Assembly (NCBI GenBank): GCA_012295275.1
Contig: CM022665.1
Coordinates: forward strand, 9,942,976-10,002,475
Length of the DNA: 59,500 nucleotides
Direction of reading: 5' to 3'
From: Chrysomallon squamiferum
Lineage: Eukaryota > Mollusca > Gastropoda > Neomphalida > Peltospiridae
This document shows positions 25,772 to 40,000 of this stretch, piece after piece. A program made the translations under genes and the position numbers. Every line of letters starts with the position of its first letter. The stretch's first letter is position 1. The notes beneath the pieces are model-generated. The model had not been told where the DNA came from and searched no databases. It saw only the letters and a list, made by a program, of their open reading frames with translations.

Positions 25772-28700
25772 CATTATTATTATTATAATAAATAGTGACA
25801 AGATATAACAACGAGATAAATTTCTATATTTTCAGTTTTGGGTTGAATGGCAAGTGCAGCTCAGCAGAGTCTCACTGCCTACACCATTCTAACCTTTGCA
25901 GGATAAAGTTGTTATCTTAAGACAGTAACCAGTTATTCCTTCTAATATTATATACATATATATATATATATATTATATTTGAAGTATAAAAATAAGATTG
26001 CCCACTAAAAATACACTAGAAACGTATAGGATTTTGTTTGTGAGAAATAAAATTTACACTTAAGGCTGAGTAAGGAAACAAAACAATTTATCTACAAAAC
26101 TGAAGCAAGCTCACTACCACAATTCTATTTCACTGGAATTTTGTTTGTTTTGGATTATTTTGGGTTGTTTTTTGTTTTGTGGCCTTTTTTTTTTCTTGTA
26201 TTTGTTTTTTAATTATTACATTTTTGAATTCCTCACAAAAAGAAAAAACATTCAGATATTCAATATTTTAGCAACATTATCAGTAGCTGTCTCAGAAATC
26301 ATCATATACTTACATCATAAAAACTTGGAAAAATTCAATTAATGGAAAATTTAGAAAACACATGACACAAAAAACAGACATTTGAAGTAGTCCCAAATCT
26401 TTACATATTATAAAGATAAAGACAACAGCTTCCTGGTGTTGGTAAGAACATGATAACAACTGTAGATCTAACAATAATCTCCTACCACAGCCTGACACAC
26501 CATTACCCTGAAATACATGATGTTTTTCTCTGTTTTTAAGATTCTTCATCTATCCCCCAACCACAATGTTTATTAAGCGTGCCAGACACTTGTCCTAATG
26601 TTTGCTACAACCTTCAACTTCTTGCTTGGCTTGCCACATGCATGACATTTCCATGGCAATGTAGGGTTTAGCTAATTTCAGTTTTCTCATCATACCAAGT
26701 CAACAATTAAGACAACTAGGCTGTTGTTATAAAAACTCAGTGTTTAAAGTGGGTTTTGTTTTTGTTTGTTTGTTTGTTTGTTATAGAACAGTTTCATAAA
26801 GCCATGTTAAATCTTTGTAAGCAAGTAATTTTTATTTTGTAGTTAAAGAATATAGAATAATTATTAAATTATTAGGTTTCAGACATATATATTTTTTTAA
26901 ATGATGATGTTTGAGAGATGAAATCTGCAGCTGTTATCCTATCAAACAGTCACAAGGGATCTTTTACATAATCACATTTTCCCCATAAACAAGGAAGCAA
27001 ATATATTTGCCTTTCATGCAAAGGACATTGGCTAGAATAACTGATAATTAGGCTGAAGATGATCTAAAAAACAATGCATATTATCTTCTTTTGTTTTTCA
27101 CTGAATAACATCTCACATAAAATGAAAACCGATAATTTTCAGACATTATACTTAATTTTGGGGAATGGACTTCAATATCTTTAGAATCACTAAATTAAAT
27201 GGATGAATTATAAGTCAGAATATAAAGCACTAAAATTTAAATCATTTAAAATTATGTGTAATTTTTAAATTTCTGTAGATAGAAGTATCTTAGTAATAGA
27301 TGTTTAATCTGTATAATTTAAAATAAAATATGGATGATTTTTGAAAGTTTATTTGTATTTATGTTGGTATGAGAAAGGGTCTTTGATACCTGTGGAATCA
27401 GAAACTTTGACAAAGTTAATCAGAAGTCAGTTTTAAAATAATAACTCTTTGAAGTCTGTACTTAATCTTCTGTAGATAATTTAATGTGTGCTAATTTTCT
27501 AATAAAAATTATAACATTTTAAAATGTTACATTATACATAACTGAATTGATCTAGGGAGTGAATCTAATATTTACTGAATCAGAAAATTAAAACTGTGGT
27601 TAAGAACTCAGATCAATAAAATTTACAAGATGAAAATAATAATAATAATAACAACAGCAGAATAATGATACTAATGATAAAAATAATAATGTTTAATTTT
27701 GGAGTGCCTGGGTACACAGCAACTTACCACATACATGTAATCCGATCTGAGAAACATCGTAACTCCCAGTATTGTACCCACAACAAAAACAAAACCAAAG
27801 AACTGACATGTAATTTTCTCACAGTTACTTTTACTAAACTATTAATTCAAATAAATATATATCCCAATGAAATGTAGTAAAACAATGAAACCTAAAAAAA
27901 GAACTAAACAAAAATGATGTCCATCACATATCTAGTAGCAACAGTGAAAATTATTTCAAATGGAGTTCACAATTAATATGTACACACTTAGATAGATTAG
28001 TGGACAATGACACAAAATCTGGTGAAACAATACACAGCAATAGTGTTATCAGGTTTCAACAATGATTTATCTACCTCTATTTATTTAGTCATAATGGTTG
28101 ACGAAACTAGTTAGATGCAAATGTTTAGGGGGATCATAATGCTGACATATCAACTTCATTTGTTTATAAATAATAAGTTTGCTGAAAATTATATATATAT
28201 ATTTTTTTACTAATTTTAGTTTTAAAAAAAAATACAGCCATACCATTGTGAAAAAATTAGAATTTATTACTGCTAATATAATTTAGTTTTTGTCAAAGGA
28301 CAGGATTTACATCCTTTCAGTGGAGGCTGAGACACAGGCTTTAACAATAATATTCTCAAAATTAATCAAAATAAACTTTCAGATGTGTATAAAATGCATT
28401 CTAGGACAAGAGATAGACGATCAGTCTACACTTTTATATTATTTGTTCAATTAGACCTAGTCATTAAATAAATTCATTAATTTATTAAACATTTAAATGC
28501 CTTAATATTAATATTTTCATTTGAATGTTATGGTTTTGTTTTTATTTACTCAGTGTAAGTTATCATTACAACAGCTGATTCTGTCTTAAGACTGAACTAA
28601 ATTTAAGGATTATCTCTGTATAATGTAACACAAGTCTGTAATATAGAGGTGAACTGATATCATTAAGATAACTATACTGAACAACATTAATATCTGACAA

Positions 28701-29496
28701 GCTATTTTCTTAACTGTTTTAACAGCCAGTTTTGGTTTTTTTTAAATTTTAAATAAAACATTACTTTCAAGTTTTTCTTAAGAACAGCCTGATTATTGCT
28801 GTAAATAGTGGTAATTAAATAATTCTAAAAAGTAAATTAAAAACAAACAACAAGCAAACAAACAAGTATTAAGATAAAAGTAACCATAGACTTGCTATGT
28901 TTCTAATATACAAGTTATAAAAAAACATAACCTTATTTTGCAACATTGTCATTAAGCACTGATATCTATATATAATTAACATACAGTCAAGTAGTATCTT
29001 ATCAGGGGACAACAACTATGCAACAACTCAATTTGTCTCTGTTTTGAACAACAATGTCAACAAAGCAATGTGTAAACAATAAATACATAATTACATAAAC
29101 ATTTTTTTTAAAGATAAAAAAAGAATAAAGATTAATTTCTTCCCATTAAATGAATATTATTTTGCCCACAAATGATACAAAAATAAAAATTATAAATTTA
29201 AAAAACAAAAAGATCACATTGAAATGGATGAATGAAAAGAACCTTAAAACTACCAAAACATATTTTTATAATAAATATGTTTATGAGTCAGTCAGTGTTA
29301 TTTTTTCATGAAATGATGAAAGAGAAAAGCAATAGTCATTAGTATTCTTATCAGTTAAATAGTATTTTATAAAAAACACTTTTTGCTTTAGCATTATGTG
29401 AGTTCTGATCTGACAACTCATCTATCTTTATGGAAACTATCAAGTTCTCAGCTAAAAGTTATATTTCACTTTTTCAAACATGAAATATTTTATTAA

Positions 29497-29530
<34 letters not shown>

Positions 29531-32500
29531 TCTGTTTATACAAAATGTTCCAATTAACAATACTGTGAAAATTTAAAATTATATTTTTAAAAGCAATTCA
29601 ATAAAATAATAAGAAATAAAAAATTAAAATTAAAGAATATAAGATACTGTGTGATTTCACACAGCAAATTAATAACATTTTTTTCATGCATATTTTAATA
29701 TTCCATTCTTAATACATTTCTTTATCCTTTGCACTGCATATAATTTTGTTCAAATAAAATAAAATAAAGTAATAATAATAATAATAATAAAAGCATTTTA
29801 TTCTTAATATTATATTTTAAGCAACTGATTGTTTTACAAATTTAGTATTTCATCAGCCATAAAAGAGATACCACTTATTCTTTACGTTAAAGAATACCTA
29901 TATAATCAATATATTATTATATTAAAATGGTATCAGATCTTTATAAATAATTAGATGAAAATTTAAGAATGATAAATCACATTCATTCTGAACTTGTAGC
30001 ATTTATACATGATAATAAAAAAGCACTTTGAGAAAACACACAATGAAAGCTTTAGACCTCAAATTTTTAATATTGTCTTATATGAAAATAACTGAACATT
30101 TTTTTGTTTAATGTAATACCTATACATCACTGAAATTTTAAAACAAAATAATAGTTGAAAATATGTATCCTTGATTTTCATGATAATTATTAATTAATTC
30201 TCAAAAATTTCATAAATAAAAAATCAGTTACAATGAAATTTTCCAAGAAATATGATGTTTTTTAATTTGTTAAAAAAAAAACACAAATTTTTATAGAGTA
30301 ATATTTTTTCTTTCAAATATTATGTACTAAAGTTATTGACATCAGTATTACAGAAATTGCTGTATTTTCTTGTATTTCTTGTAGACAGAACATGAAATAA
30401 TTTTGTGGTAATGTTTTCAAATAAGATCTTATTTTGACTAAATATTTTAGACTCTTTCTCTACTCTGATCCAATTTTAATGTGAATAGTTCTGTGACTAT
30501 AATTAATATTTAAAACATAATCACCAATGAGAGGGTAAACGGTCCCTTCCTTTGGTCCTGTCAGCACCCACAATTGATAATCCTTTTGCTCCGATTCCTG
30601 TAAAACAAAAATTATAAATAAAAATTGAATGTGTTTTGGGAGTTTTGGTGTGTGTTTTTTTTCAAAATCTTTGCTGTACATTGTTAACTGTTGATAAATC
30701 AATCACTTCTAAAACCATAAAACAGTAAGTAAATTCAGATATTTCTAAATTTCACCTCCACAGACAACTTTTTATTCAAGCCATTGTTCTCTGACTGGTT
30801 TATCAAAATAAACCTTTATGTTTTATTGTCTGTTAGATAATTTCTTGTTGGTAATAAAAATAACAAAGATCATTTCTGAAAATAACATATGAAAAATATT
30901 GGATATCATACATTCTGTGATAGAAAATTAATTGATTTGATTTACTAATTTTGATGCAATTTACCATAACCAAGTAACCACATCTTTATAAAGTTGCAAT
31001 ATCCTCAATATGTTACCAATTTTATTAATATCTGTATGTCAGAAGTGATATGGGAAAATGTTTTAATTATCAAATAAGTTTTGTTTTCTGATTAAAGGGT
31101 ACAGACAAAACTCCACTATCCACAAAAAAGTGTTATACATTTGTTTATAAATAAATATATTTATGGCTGTCTATTACTTTAATGAAATTATCAAAAATAT
31201 TACCAGAAGAAAAAATATAATCTCTACATATAATACATATTTAAAAAATTATATCATCACCTTCTTTATTAACATATTAGATTTTCTCTTCTTGTTGATG
31301 ACTAACAAATTATGGGAAATTCCATCACATAATAGTTAAATACACAAACATGTCACAAAATGTTTCCAACATTTAAAAGATATTTGTTAATATACAAAAT
31401 TTTTCCATATTCTTGAATTCAAAGATAGTTCAAGTTAGTGGACTTTTGGAACACAACATTAAGAATGCTTGTCCATGCTTATGAATTTTTAGTTTACAGT
31501 TTTAAGATGTTAATTCCTGGAAGTCTTTATTAAGTAGATGAAGAGCTGAGATTCACAAATACTTATAAAACATGTCTGTAGTACCCTGTTCAAATTAATG
31601 AATTCCAAGAACTCAAGATAAAGAAAGTTAATGCTTAGTCATAAAATCTTAAAACATTAGTTTAATAATATCTGTTCTTAATTTCTTAGAATTCACATAT
31701 AAGAATGTAGTTTAATTCACAAATTCATAAAGACATGTGTACAAAGATATATTAATATTAATGAATTCTTCAAATACATATGTAGTAACATTTGTTATTA
31801 TTCATGAAGTCTCAGAAAGCACATTTATGCATATAACTGCACAAGAATTCTCTTTTGCTTCATTCTAATTAATCCATCTTGTGTCAAATAATGAAATCAA
31901 AATTCTACATGTCAAATGATTCAGCAAAGAGATAGGATCCTCTGAACATATGATATCTGTCACAGTTTACAAGTGGAATGATGACATCAGCAATGTTAAA
32001 GTCACTTAACATTTGCCCATCATGGAAGCTTTCAAACTGACAAAATGTCATATCATATTTAGTTCAATTTAATCCATTATATACAGATTAAGAATATTTG
32101 CAAGATTTTGACTTGTTGCTAATATCAGTTCTGACTGAAGATGAAAAGGAAAAATTAATTCAACATGTTGTTTAACTGTATCTCATCTCTATTTAATTTC
32201 AGTTTCACAAGTTTAATCAAAATTCCACTGCAGAAATAAAGTTTTAAGAATGATATTTTCAAAGACATTTAAATTTTTTTCATTGAGCAGTAACAAAAAT
32301 GATCACTGTCAGATAGCTCAGTATGAATCTTAAACTTTTCATCTTCTGACTCTGATGTCCACAGATCTAGTTTCAGTTCATATTTCTCCACACAAATCTT
32401 CTGTGAAATTCTTCAAAATTAAGGAAAGAAATAAAATATGTACCTTTCCATAAAATAAGAACATGTTTCACTCCAACCATCTAAAAATGTTGTATGAGAG

Positions 32501-33287
32501 AGAAAAAATCAAAATCAAGAAGTACTTGTACAAGAGTTATGATTAAGAAAAAGTGTCCACCTAATGATCTTGTCAACTGTCAATGTGTTGCTCTTTTCAG
32601 CAAGCGATTGTCAACCCATCATCAAACAAAAAACAAATATGTACCTTCACCTGTTTACAAAACACAATTGAACTGTGCAGGAAATGCTGAACAAGCATAG
32701 CCATGTGTTCTCACAAGCTTTGAAGATAAATACTTAGAATTTGAAGAACACATTTGAATGCTCGTCATAAACCTATGTTCCTTGATGATACATAGTTAAA
32801 TAACCTTATTCCTTTCTGATACATCAGCAAATAATCTTATGTACTCATCTTCTGAAAGGTCTACAGGTGAAAAAGTCTGACAAAGATACCAAATTATTTT
32901 TCTGACTCTTGACTGTCTTGTATGGTTATGTTAATGTAACCAGTGCACGAGTCACATGTAGTGATGGTAAAACATGTGAGGTATTAAACTAATATTACTG
33001 CTGTTTGTTAAAGATTAAGTCATAGATCAGTTAGCTGATCTGTTGTCATATACTGTTTGCTTTTTGAAATATGAGTTTATCTTCTTCCCAAGACAAATAT
33101 CAGCCAGACATAGATGTTACACTTGTGATCTGAGATGATAAAACATGAACTTGGTGCTGATAAATATTTGTATTGAATTATTTTTACTAAAAATAGATTG
33201 AGCCAGAGGAAAAATAGTTATTAATATTTTTTACAAATATATTAAGTAGCACATTATAAATATATTTTTTCTTTATTCTTCTTCTCC

Positions 33288-33362
<75 letters not shown>

Positions 33363-33504
33363 CAGTTAACTAAAATATTCTTCAAACATTACATTTTTTT
33401 TTTGTTGATATTATAATTATGTAAACTCCAGCTATGTATTAAAGATCTGTCCTGATCAGTTTTTATTATTCTGACTTAATGTCTTCTTTTAAAACATACA
33501 TACA

Positions 33505-33585
<81 letters not shown>

Positions 33586-36500
33586 ACTTTCTATTTGATT
33601 CTGATTATTCTTACATGAATGTTACATATGTTTCATTAATAATCTAATTTATAAGCTAAGTCTATGTATATATTTAATAATTTAAATTCTAAGTTAATAT
33701 TAGTTCAATGGCAGGCACAAATGTTTCTTTGCTTGTTCTGGCAATATCATGTTTTAAATATTTATACAAACTAAATGGCATAGTTAAGTAATGTGAATTT
33801 GATATCTGGCTCAGAAAAGATGTTTGTTTCTCACCATTATGTCACACTTAAGACCCTTTTTTCCCTTTTGTCAGTTATTAAATTAATATCTAATTAATAA
33901 TTCCTCAACATTTATTATTATTAATTTCAAGAATATTTTTGATGATATGAATGAGGAAACCTGTTGCAGTCATTTTATGGATTTTTGTTACTCATCTGAA
34001 GAATCTAGGACATAGGTTTTTTTCTGGGTGTCACGAGATTGTTCTTGAGCAAGGGTATATTTTAGCTTTTTTCAACCTGACTTGGAAGGAGGAATAAATA
34101 AAAATGTATAGATAGGTTTGGGACCCATTCTAGTGAATATAGATTGCTTTTTTTACTGTCTTTGGTTGATGAAAATATGGTAATCCTAGATATTATTGAA
34201 TCAAAAATTATAAAGGGGTCATTGGTCATACTGAGTTACTCATAAGGGGTCACGGTATGAAAAAGGTTGAAAACCACTGATCTAGGATGAAAGCATTATT
34301 CCATAAACTCATACCATGGCTTCTGATGATGACTTATAGAGCAGTTGTTGGATCAGGAAATAGTCAAATGAGCACACCAAAGATATTTGATCATATAACC
34401 CATCATACCTTTCATATGCAATGAACTACTTTCTACCATTATATCAGATTGCTAATGACATTTTCTAACTTTTAGGCTGGAAATCCATTTACCCAATGTC
34501 GATGAGAGACCAAAATGATGCCAATATGAAACAGCCAGTTAATGAATTAATGAATCCATTAAAATGAAATGACATGGCACATTTATTTTAATCTGGTTTG
34601 CATATATAAATTTGTGAGTTCATCCTCACTGACCAAATAGAAGATGCAAAAGAAGAGTATCAATCATTATATGCTTGTGTTGCCTACATTTTTTCTGCAA
34701 CTGTGGCCAAAATATTGTGAAACAGTTGAGTATCCCTGTTCTCTGGTGCAGTTGTATCACAGAGCACAAGTTTGGTCCTGAGAACTTGTCTAAAACTGTT
34801 CTATATTGTTTGGGTGAAAATAAAAATAAAAATGACACCCACAAAAATGTCACTGCAAAAATGTGAAAACCTTAAATGTATAATTTTAGAATATTTCTGA
34901 ATAATAAAGCATAAATGTTCTGACTGTTTTTATTATTATCTTACATATAATTTTGAATAATTTATATTGTGTTTGTTTTTTGTGCAAGTGTAATAATTAC
35001 AAATTAATATTAAGTTAAATTTATATTAAATTTAATCATAAATTTAAATCATGAATTCTTTATTACTTTTTTTTTTTTTTTGTTTTTTAAATTATTACTA
35101 TTGTTATTGTTATTATTTTATTATTTCATTTTATATCTAGTTGCTTTTGTCATGTAAATTTCTATAATGATTTATGCTATGAAAATATAAATGTTTTTTC
35201 AATGTTTTTTGTATATATTTATTATTAATATTATTTCTTTATTTATCATGTATATTTAGGACTAATTAGTGAGTATTGTAGGATTTTGTTCTTTTTCTGA
35301 TTTTATTAGAATGTTTGCTTTTTAGCCCCATAAGTTTGCCAACAACTTAAGATCTAACATCATTCATGTGCCTATTTTTTAACTGCTTTTTATGCAAGTG
35401 TAATAAAGTTATCCGGTATACAAAGTTTATATTAAATTTAACTATAAACTTTTATGAATTTTTTATTTTTATTGAGTTTATCATAATGACCATCATCATT
35501 ATTTAATTTATTTTTTTTTGGTCTTTTTAAGTTTGATATCTAGTACAGATTTTCATATAGAAATCTGTGAGTTTATCTAGAATGATCTAATCATTTATGC
35601 AATGAAATTTGTTTAATTTATGTTCAGGAATTTATATTTATGTATTTATTTATTTATTCATATATTATTATTATTAATTTATTTTTTATTTTTTTTGGCA
35701 TGAAAGTTATTAATTATATTTAGTTAGTGAGTATTAATATGATTTTGTTCATTTTGTTATTTTAGTAAAATGTTTCTTTTGTTACCCCATAAATTTGCTA
35801 ACAACTGAAAATCTAAGGATTTCATTTGTAGAACATGCTCAAGAATTATACACTGATAATAAAAAAATAACTATAAACAGCAAAAATTAAAAAAAATATA
35901 TATGGTGAATATTTTGCTATAATATTTTTTCCACAATGCCAATTGATCATGCATTTTTTTTTCATTCAAATAACATTTTTTCAATACCCCATCCTGTCAT
36001 ATCAAAATTTGGTTATAAGTGAATATTCACATGGGTTTACACATCATAGGAACTCATGTCAGAGACAAAACACATCTGACACAAAACAAATCACTACATC
36101 AACCCCAAAACTCCATTTCATGTTGGTGTTAGTGCTGGTTTCTGTACTTTATTGGTATCATTTCATGTTAATGGATTCAGAATGTGAGAATTTTGTGGGC
36201 AGGATTTCTGACATGTCAGTGTCATTTTGGTGCCATTTTGTATTGGGTAAATGGATATGCAGACTAAAATTGTTGCTGGTGCATAATAATATATTTAAGT
36301 TTACTTTAGCCATTATAATTTATTTCCTCATGAACAATTCACATATATTTCAATGAGTACATATAATTTAAAACACTGAAGTATTCAGATGAAATACATA
36401 TGTAACTATGGAACTACTTCTCTGTCACACTGCTAACAATATTTTTTGTATATTGCTGTAGCAAATTAAGATACATAAGTTTAGTTTGCTGTTGACTGTT

Positions 36501-36995
36501 ATAAATAATAATATACCTACTTTCTCATAAAGAATAATTATTAAAAAAACAAGTTTTAGTTTAGAACAGATGGAATACATGTTTTATTACAAGTAGTATT
36601 TTTAGTTTATCTTCCCACTTGTTTTATTATATATAATTTTGTTTACATTGCTCATCAGTATATGGTTAAACATATTAATATAAGAACAAAAAATTAATTT
36701 TAAAATTTTCACAAATTTAATGCATTATCTTGAAATTATGATCAATAGTAATAGTAATATAATTATTAAACCTTAATTAGGGATCTTTTTTAGTTTCATG
36801 ATTCTCACCAACACCAACTGTACATAATTATATTTACATGTGGTCATATAAGAGATGCATAAATGATATAAATATCAAGTATATTTTTAATAAAACTCAT
36901 CCGGTTTGTGGAATCTGAAAAGATCTGATTCCTGGAACTTGTTCAGAAACTTTTGGATATGTTGTTTAATAATGCATTTCATAAATAAAAATAAA

Positions 36996-37045
<50 letters not shown>

Positions 37046-40000
37046 GTTATTTGATGTTTGAAAGAAAAATGTAATGGATAGTTTTCACTTTTAATTAATT
37101 ATTTCATAATAAATATTTAAAATTAATATTTTTATCTGACACCTTAATTTTTTTAATTTAAATAATTATATATTATTACCTTCATTTTAATATTTTGAAG
37201 AAAAAAAGAAAAAAAAAAGACACTGTATTTAATATAGAAAAAAGATAATATTTCATTAGTTCCTTTTATGAACATATGTATATATTTAATTTATAGACCT
37301 GATTGATATATTACAATTAACAACAATACACAGATATTTATTATAATACATTACCATGGAAATAACATCTAAAAGTGACTGTAACACAATATTTTGTAAC
37401 AACATCAGTTACTGATATATTCAGTATTTCAGGATTAAAATTAACATTACCTCAATATTTATATTGCCTAAAGATTTCCACTTCTTTGCAAGACCTCTGG
37501 CCAGTTTCTTTGGAAGAAAACTGTTTGAAATGCTTTTCACATGCATTGTTAAACATCTGGGTACACAGTTTTAAAATCCATCAAGTGCAAAACCAGTCAA
37601 ATCATCAAAAATGTTCATAAATTTCTATGTACACATTAACAATCCCAAAATTTAAAAATGCCATCATCCACTGCAATATATTTTCTGTGAGAGGTTTTTG
37701 ATTTTAAATAATTAATAGAAATAAAATTCAGCATGAACAGAAAATACAACTAAATATTTCTGATGATGACACAAAAGTCTCTTTTTCAAAAATCTCAATA
37801 TTGAACATTATCATTGAAACTTAAAACATATTGTGGAGACAATGATGCATCCAGAGTGTCATTGTAAAACCGGTAATGAAATAAATCAGATATCCATCCT
37901 GCTTCCTATAGGTTAAAACCACACCAGAAAGGTTAGCAAGCTCTGAGGGTCCCTTCTGTATTTTTTGTGCAAATACCAAACACTTTTGCAAACTGACCAA
38001 ACAACCTTGACATAACAGAAGTTCCTTTCATTGAGTCTGTATGTACAGCTGAATGAAGTGCCAAGAAGGCAGGAGACATACTGCTTCTTGCTCTGCTCAC
38101 TAACTGTGCGGTGGGCTCGTGATTTGCTATTGTTAGGAGAGTAAAGTCTCCAGCTGGGTATGTGATAATCAGCTAGATTGGAGATTTACAGCCATTGTGC
38201 AAATACCCATGGGCTAATTAGCAATAAGGAGGTACTTTCTTACTGAAATCTGTAAGAGTGACCAGTAAAAAAAAAGAGAAAAAACAGACCTGTTTAATTA
38301 GCCAGAGAATGTGGGACAGACTGACTGCATAAGTAGTTAAGTCAGCAAAAGGTCCTGCCTCTATGTGTAATTACAGTGCTGTAAAGGCTGACTCTGTTAT
38401 TAAGTTAAATCTGTGAAGGTGTCTCAAGAAAAGGAGTAAACAAAATGAGCAATGTTTATGTTTGTTTGTTATTTAAATCTGATTACATTCTTTGTTTACA
38501 TAAAATCTGAAACTTATACCAACAAAAAATATTTACCATTTTAAATCACTAATGTGCAGGTTTTGCATGTAATCATAAGGTAATTTATCCATATTTTGAT
38601 TAAATCAATAATACATTCTAAATTTTATCACATACAAGAATATTTTAAAAGAAAGAAAAGCAAATAAATAAACAAAAAATAAAAAAATAAAATTAAATAA
38701 AATTAAATTAAATAAAATAAATAATTTTAAGGACTGAGAAAAACTGAAAGGGAAGAAAAAATTAGAAGAAAAAATCCATTATTAAAAGAAGCCAACAAGC
38801 CAAAACAAGATCACATATTCCCTCCAACCAATAAAAAGACCTCAAAATAAAGAAAATCTGTTGAAATACATGTAAACCCTATAGCAGTACTTCCCCTTTT
38901 TACATAATTTTATGCAATAGCTGTACCTGTAGGCACCTATTGAAAACACTATGTAGTAACAATAGCCAATGTGCCATAACAATTAGAGTCTCCTAAAGCT
39001 TTTTATCTTTGTTCTGTAAATAATACAGTGATAGAAAAATCTGGTTAGTACACCATAGATGTTTTATTAATAGCTCCTGAGATCCAAACGTAAAGGTGAC
39101 AGATATAATGTTTAGAAAATTAAAATTCTCAATTTATTTGAATGAAATTAACATGCGTTGTTCTGTGTTCTAAACAGAATACTTGAGAGATTTAAGTGGG
39201 TTTAAATATAGATAATTCACTACATTATTTTTTATTCAGTAAATTAATGTTTTTATTATTATTATTATTTTTTTTTAATATTGATTGATTTATTTATTTT
39301 TAAAACTATTGATTACAAAGAGTCAGGAGATGACAACTGAAAAATGAATTCATATTATCTGCTCAAATAACTATCAGTGAAAAGTGTATATTACAATGAA
39401 ACTAAAAAATTATTTATTAGTATGTGGAAATATTTGTAATTACATAATTTATTTATTTTATTGCAAATGCAACAGTGTCTAAAAAACATTCTTATAAAAT
39501 TTAATCTGTGCTGTTAATAATGGTTATAATGAATATGATACAGATCACAAACTAAATAAATAAATAAATTAATTAATGATTATTTTTTTCTATTTTCAAA
39601 ATTTGCATGTACATTTTCCAATAAAGCATATACATACATTTTCCTATAAAATGTTTAAAATGTTAATTATCTGTCCTTGACTTAAAAGAAAAGTAAACAA
39701 CAAGATAACTAAAGCTTAGGATATACAGTAAAATGATTCTGCTATGCTGATACAAACATTACTGACATATATGTTCTTCCTGACTGAAGAGTTAGCACAA
39801 GGCATGCAACTCACTTAAGTCCTGTTCAATCAAATGGCTGACCCATTGAACCAAGCTTTCCAAAACAACATCAACCTTGATTTTTTTTTTCCTATCTTTT
39901 TGTCATTGTACAGTCAGTCAATAACAGATATTTGCAGTGTAACCCCATTAAATTTAATGAAGAAATTAATTTTTATTTTTTCATTTTCTGTCCTTGATTT

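Larger units (their letters stand above)
24054..30524 (-). other. ARHGAP20 intron 8
   Basis: 6.5-kb intron, phase 1. It contains the TA-flanked inverted-repeat element (24651-25643), an ATT microsatellite (25713-25790), TTTG-type repeats near 26758-26782 and a further ATT array near 29497-29530. The rest is AT-rich with no gene seen. Confidence 0.7.

Noticed and set aside
30460-30524. Continuation of exon 8 to the in-frame TAG as the normal exon end
   Set aside because: Joining at 30525 to exon 9 restores the conserved PLIGHENPYAIKQSHLR segment, so the extension is treated only as a possible retained-intron isoform.
34626-34866. Overlapping frames of 63-75 codons on both strands
   Set aside because: They are short and mutually antisense, with no splice or homology support in the middle of a large intron.
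35943-36356. 137-codon plus-strand frame
   Set aside because: It lies antisense in an intron of ARHGAP20, lacks motifs and has AT-driven composition; chance open frame most likely.
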